Both the position numbers and the translations under genes were made by a program. From assembly GCA_958422845.1 (NCBI GenBank), contig CATZPU010000054.1:1-7055 (forward strand): a stretch of DNA of 7,055 nucleotides, in the 5' to 3' direction. Below the pieces are notes generated by a model. The model was not told the origin of the DNA and did no database searches. It saw only the letters and a list, made by a program, of their open reading frames with translations. Position 1 is the first letter of the stretch. Every line of letters starts with the position of its first letter. Shown here piece by piece: positions 6,495-7,055 of the stretch. This stretch comes from an uncultured Lachnospiraceae bacterium (GTDB lineage: Bacteria; Bacillota; Clostridia; Lachnospirales; Lachnospiraceae).

Positions 6495-6827
6495 CTAACA
6501 GGTTCTGCTTGTAGGAACTTGAATAACCAAAACAGTGCGTTCATCCACCACATATGTTTCTGGCTGTAGATAAAGAGGTGGATTGATTTTTTGTCCATTG
6601 TTTATAGAAGTTACAAAGTCTTTTTTTATTCGGTCTATCGCATCAGGAGAAATCCCTAAAATTTCCCCACTATCTTTTACGCCCATAATAATGATTCCAC
6701 CGTCACGATTAGAGAAAGCACAAACGGTATCATACACGTCTTTTGTAATATCGTTTGTGGATTTTTTAAATTCCACACGGATATTTTCTCCGCCGTGTAT
6801 AAGGTTCAGAAGTTCGGCTTCTGTCAT
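6495..6827 (-). CDS. AlbA_2 (Schlafen-type) N-terminal fragment
   Basis: The 110-residue reading frame starts at ATG 6827 behind a good ribosome binding site. Residues about 13-100 show the AlbA_2 pattern: ENIRVEFKKS, then VCAFSNRDGGIIIMGVKDSGEILGI, and VLVIQVPTS at the end. The last residues (RTC) and the stop come from the frame used after the junction. A short AlbA_2 protein could still be made and might bind nucleic acid, but it lacks the ATPase and winged-helix parts. It should be treated as a remnant of the regulator. Confidence 0.75.
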   Translation of the reverse strand: MTEAELLNLIHGGENIRVEFKKSTNDITKDVYDTVCAFSNRDGGIIIMGVKDSGEILGISPDAIDRIKKDFVTSINNGQKINPPLYLQPETYVVDERTVLVIQVPTSRTC

Positions 6828-6838
6828 AGGAGCAACAG

Positions 6839-6845
6839 CCTCCTT
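6839..6845 (-). promoter_or_regulatory. Ribosome binding site of the AlbA_2 gene
   Basis: On the minus strand, AAGGAGG stands 11 bases before the ATG at 6827. The match is full, the spacing slightly long. It fixes the start of the regulator gene. Confidence 0.8.
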
Positions 6846-6865
6846 TCAGTTAAGTTTTATTCTTT

Positions 6866-6894
6866 ATCATATGGGATTTTACAGATACTATCAA
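6866..6894 (-). promoter_or_regulatory. Sigma-A-type promoter of the regulator gene
   Basis: Read on the minus strand, TTGATA (6889-6894) and TATGAT (6866-6871) are separated by 17 bases. Each box has one mismatch to the consensus. The -10 box lies about 20 bases from the ribosome binding site, so the leader would be short. No riboswitch or operator-like palindrome is evident around it. Confidence 0.7.
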
Positions 6895-7055
6895 GGTTTG
6901 CGCACTTATTTTTATATAAAGTGTGTTTTACTAAGCGAAAGAAAAAAGAAAGAAAACGTAGCTGCCTGTTTTCGGAGAGTCTTATGTATTCGGTATGACA
7001 AGGGGGTGTTGCAAAATACATCCGGCGGTACCCTTTCGGGTGATTTTCCTCCGAA
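6895..7055. other. Non-coding right end with hairpin-forming sequence
   Basis: I see no gene here. A purine-rich tract (6936-6957) is followed by CAAGGGGGTGTTGCAAAATACATCC (7000-7024) and a small hairpin ACCC-TTTC-GGGT (7030-7041). TTCGGAG at 6971-6977 and CTCCGAA at 7049-7055 form a 7-bp inverted pair around this. It may be the edge of an insertion sequence or the leader of a gene beyond the window. The evidence is weak. Confidence 0.3.

Larger units (their letters stand above)
5785..6827 (-). pseudogene. Broken AlbA_2 / HATPase_c_4 transcriptional-regulator-type gene (internal deletion and frameshift)
   Basis: Two adjacent minus-strand frames hold the N-terminal and C-terminal parts of one known protein type: a Schlafen AlbA_2 DNA/RNA-binding domain followed by a RecG-C-terminal-like GHKL ATPase domain and a winged helix. 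Intact relatives, as I recall them, have well over 100 residues between the AlbA_2 core (ending IQVP-S) and the block 'NL-E-YDRL--FG-KHL-DPF'. Here the two blocks nearly touch, around 6505-6511, in different frames. Translation from the ATG at 6827 stops at 6495, right after the junction. This is best explained by one deletion that also shifts the frame. A sequencing error would not explain the missing middle. The promoter and ribosome binding site remain intact, so the loss may be recent. Such genes often act as DNA-binding regulators; targets are unknown. Confidence 0.82.

Noticed and set aside
6795..6998. 67-codon plus-strand frame over the regulator promoter
   Set aside because: It has no ribosome binding site or domain, and runs through the minus-strand start, promoter and a purine tract.

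Overview
The window looks like a chromosomal segment of a Gram-positive Clostridia-type bacterium, most likely a gut Lachnospiraceae relative. The evidence is strong AGGAGG-type ribosome binding sites, a cell-wall sorting signal of the TGDxxP kind, Cna-B/SpaA-like surface modules and a moderate, uneven GC content. The assignment to a family is inference; no rRNA or species marker is present. The window holds three genes and no RNA gene, CRISPR array or complete mobile element.

Region 1 (2-4354, +) is the 3' part of a very large surface adhesin gene whose start lies outside the window. The visible 1450 residues run as follows: a KPTE/APTE tetrapeptide stalk, a very lysine-rich cluster, a choice-of-anchor A (CAA, pAdhesive-type) domain, a second Thr/Glu-rich stalk, a poorly defined beta-rich segment, a rod of SpaA/Cna-B-like and related modules, a glycine-rich hinge, and a C-terminal sortase signal (VGTGDGTPIG, hydrophobic helix, KKRRK). 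The rod has a higher-order layout: SpaA / module without an evident Lys-Glu-Asn triad / module with the triad, twice, then one more triad module. A perfect hairpin terminator follows.

Region 2 (4460-5707, +) encodes a secreted S41-family (tricorn/IRBP-like) peptidase with a signal peptide. It has its own ribosome binding site and lies beyond the adhesin's terminator, so it is probably expressed separately. A link to the adhesin, such as processing of surface proteins, is possible only by proximity. A second hairpin, shared with the convergent gene, closes this unit.

Region 3 (5785-6827, -) is a broken gene for an AlbA_2/HATPase_c_4 (Schlafen-type plus RecG-C-terminal-like) DNA-binding regulator. 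Its N-terminal AlbA_2 part and its C-terminal ATPase plus winged-helix part are in different frames. The connecting middle part of the family is missing, consistent with one internal deletion. A good promoter and ribosome binding site remain in front of it. The last 228 bases (6828-7055) contain this promoter and a short hairpin-bearing sequence that may be the edge of a mobile element, but no gene.

No clearly new biological system is visible. The points most worth a second look are the alternating module architecture of the adhesin, its atypical anchor motif, the S41 active-site substitutions, and the deletion junction in the regulator.
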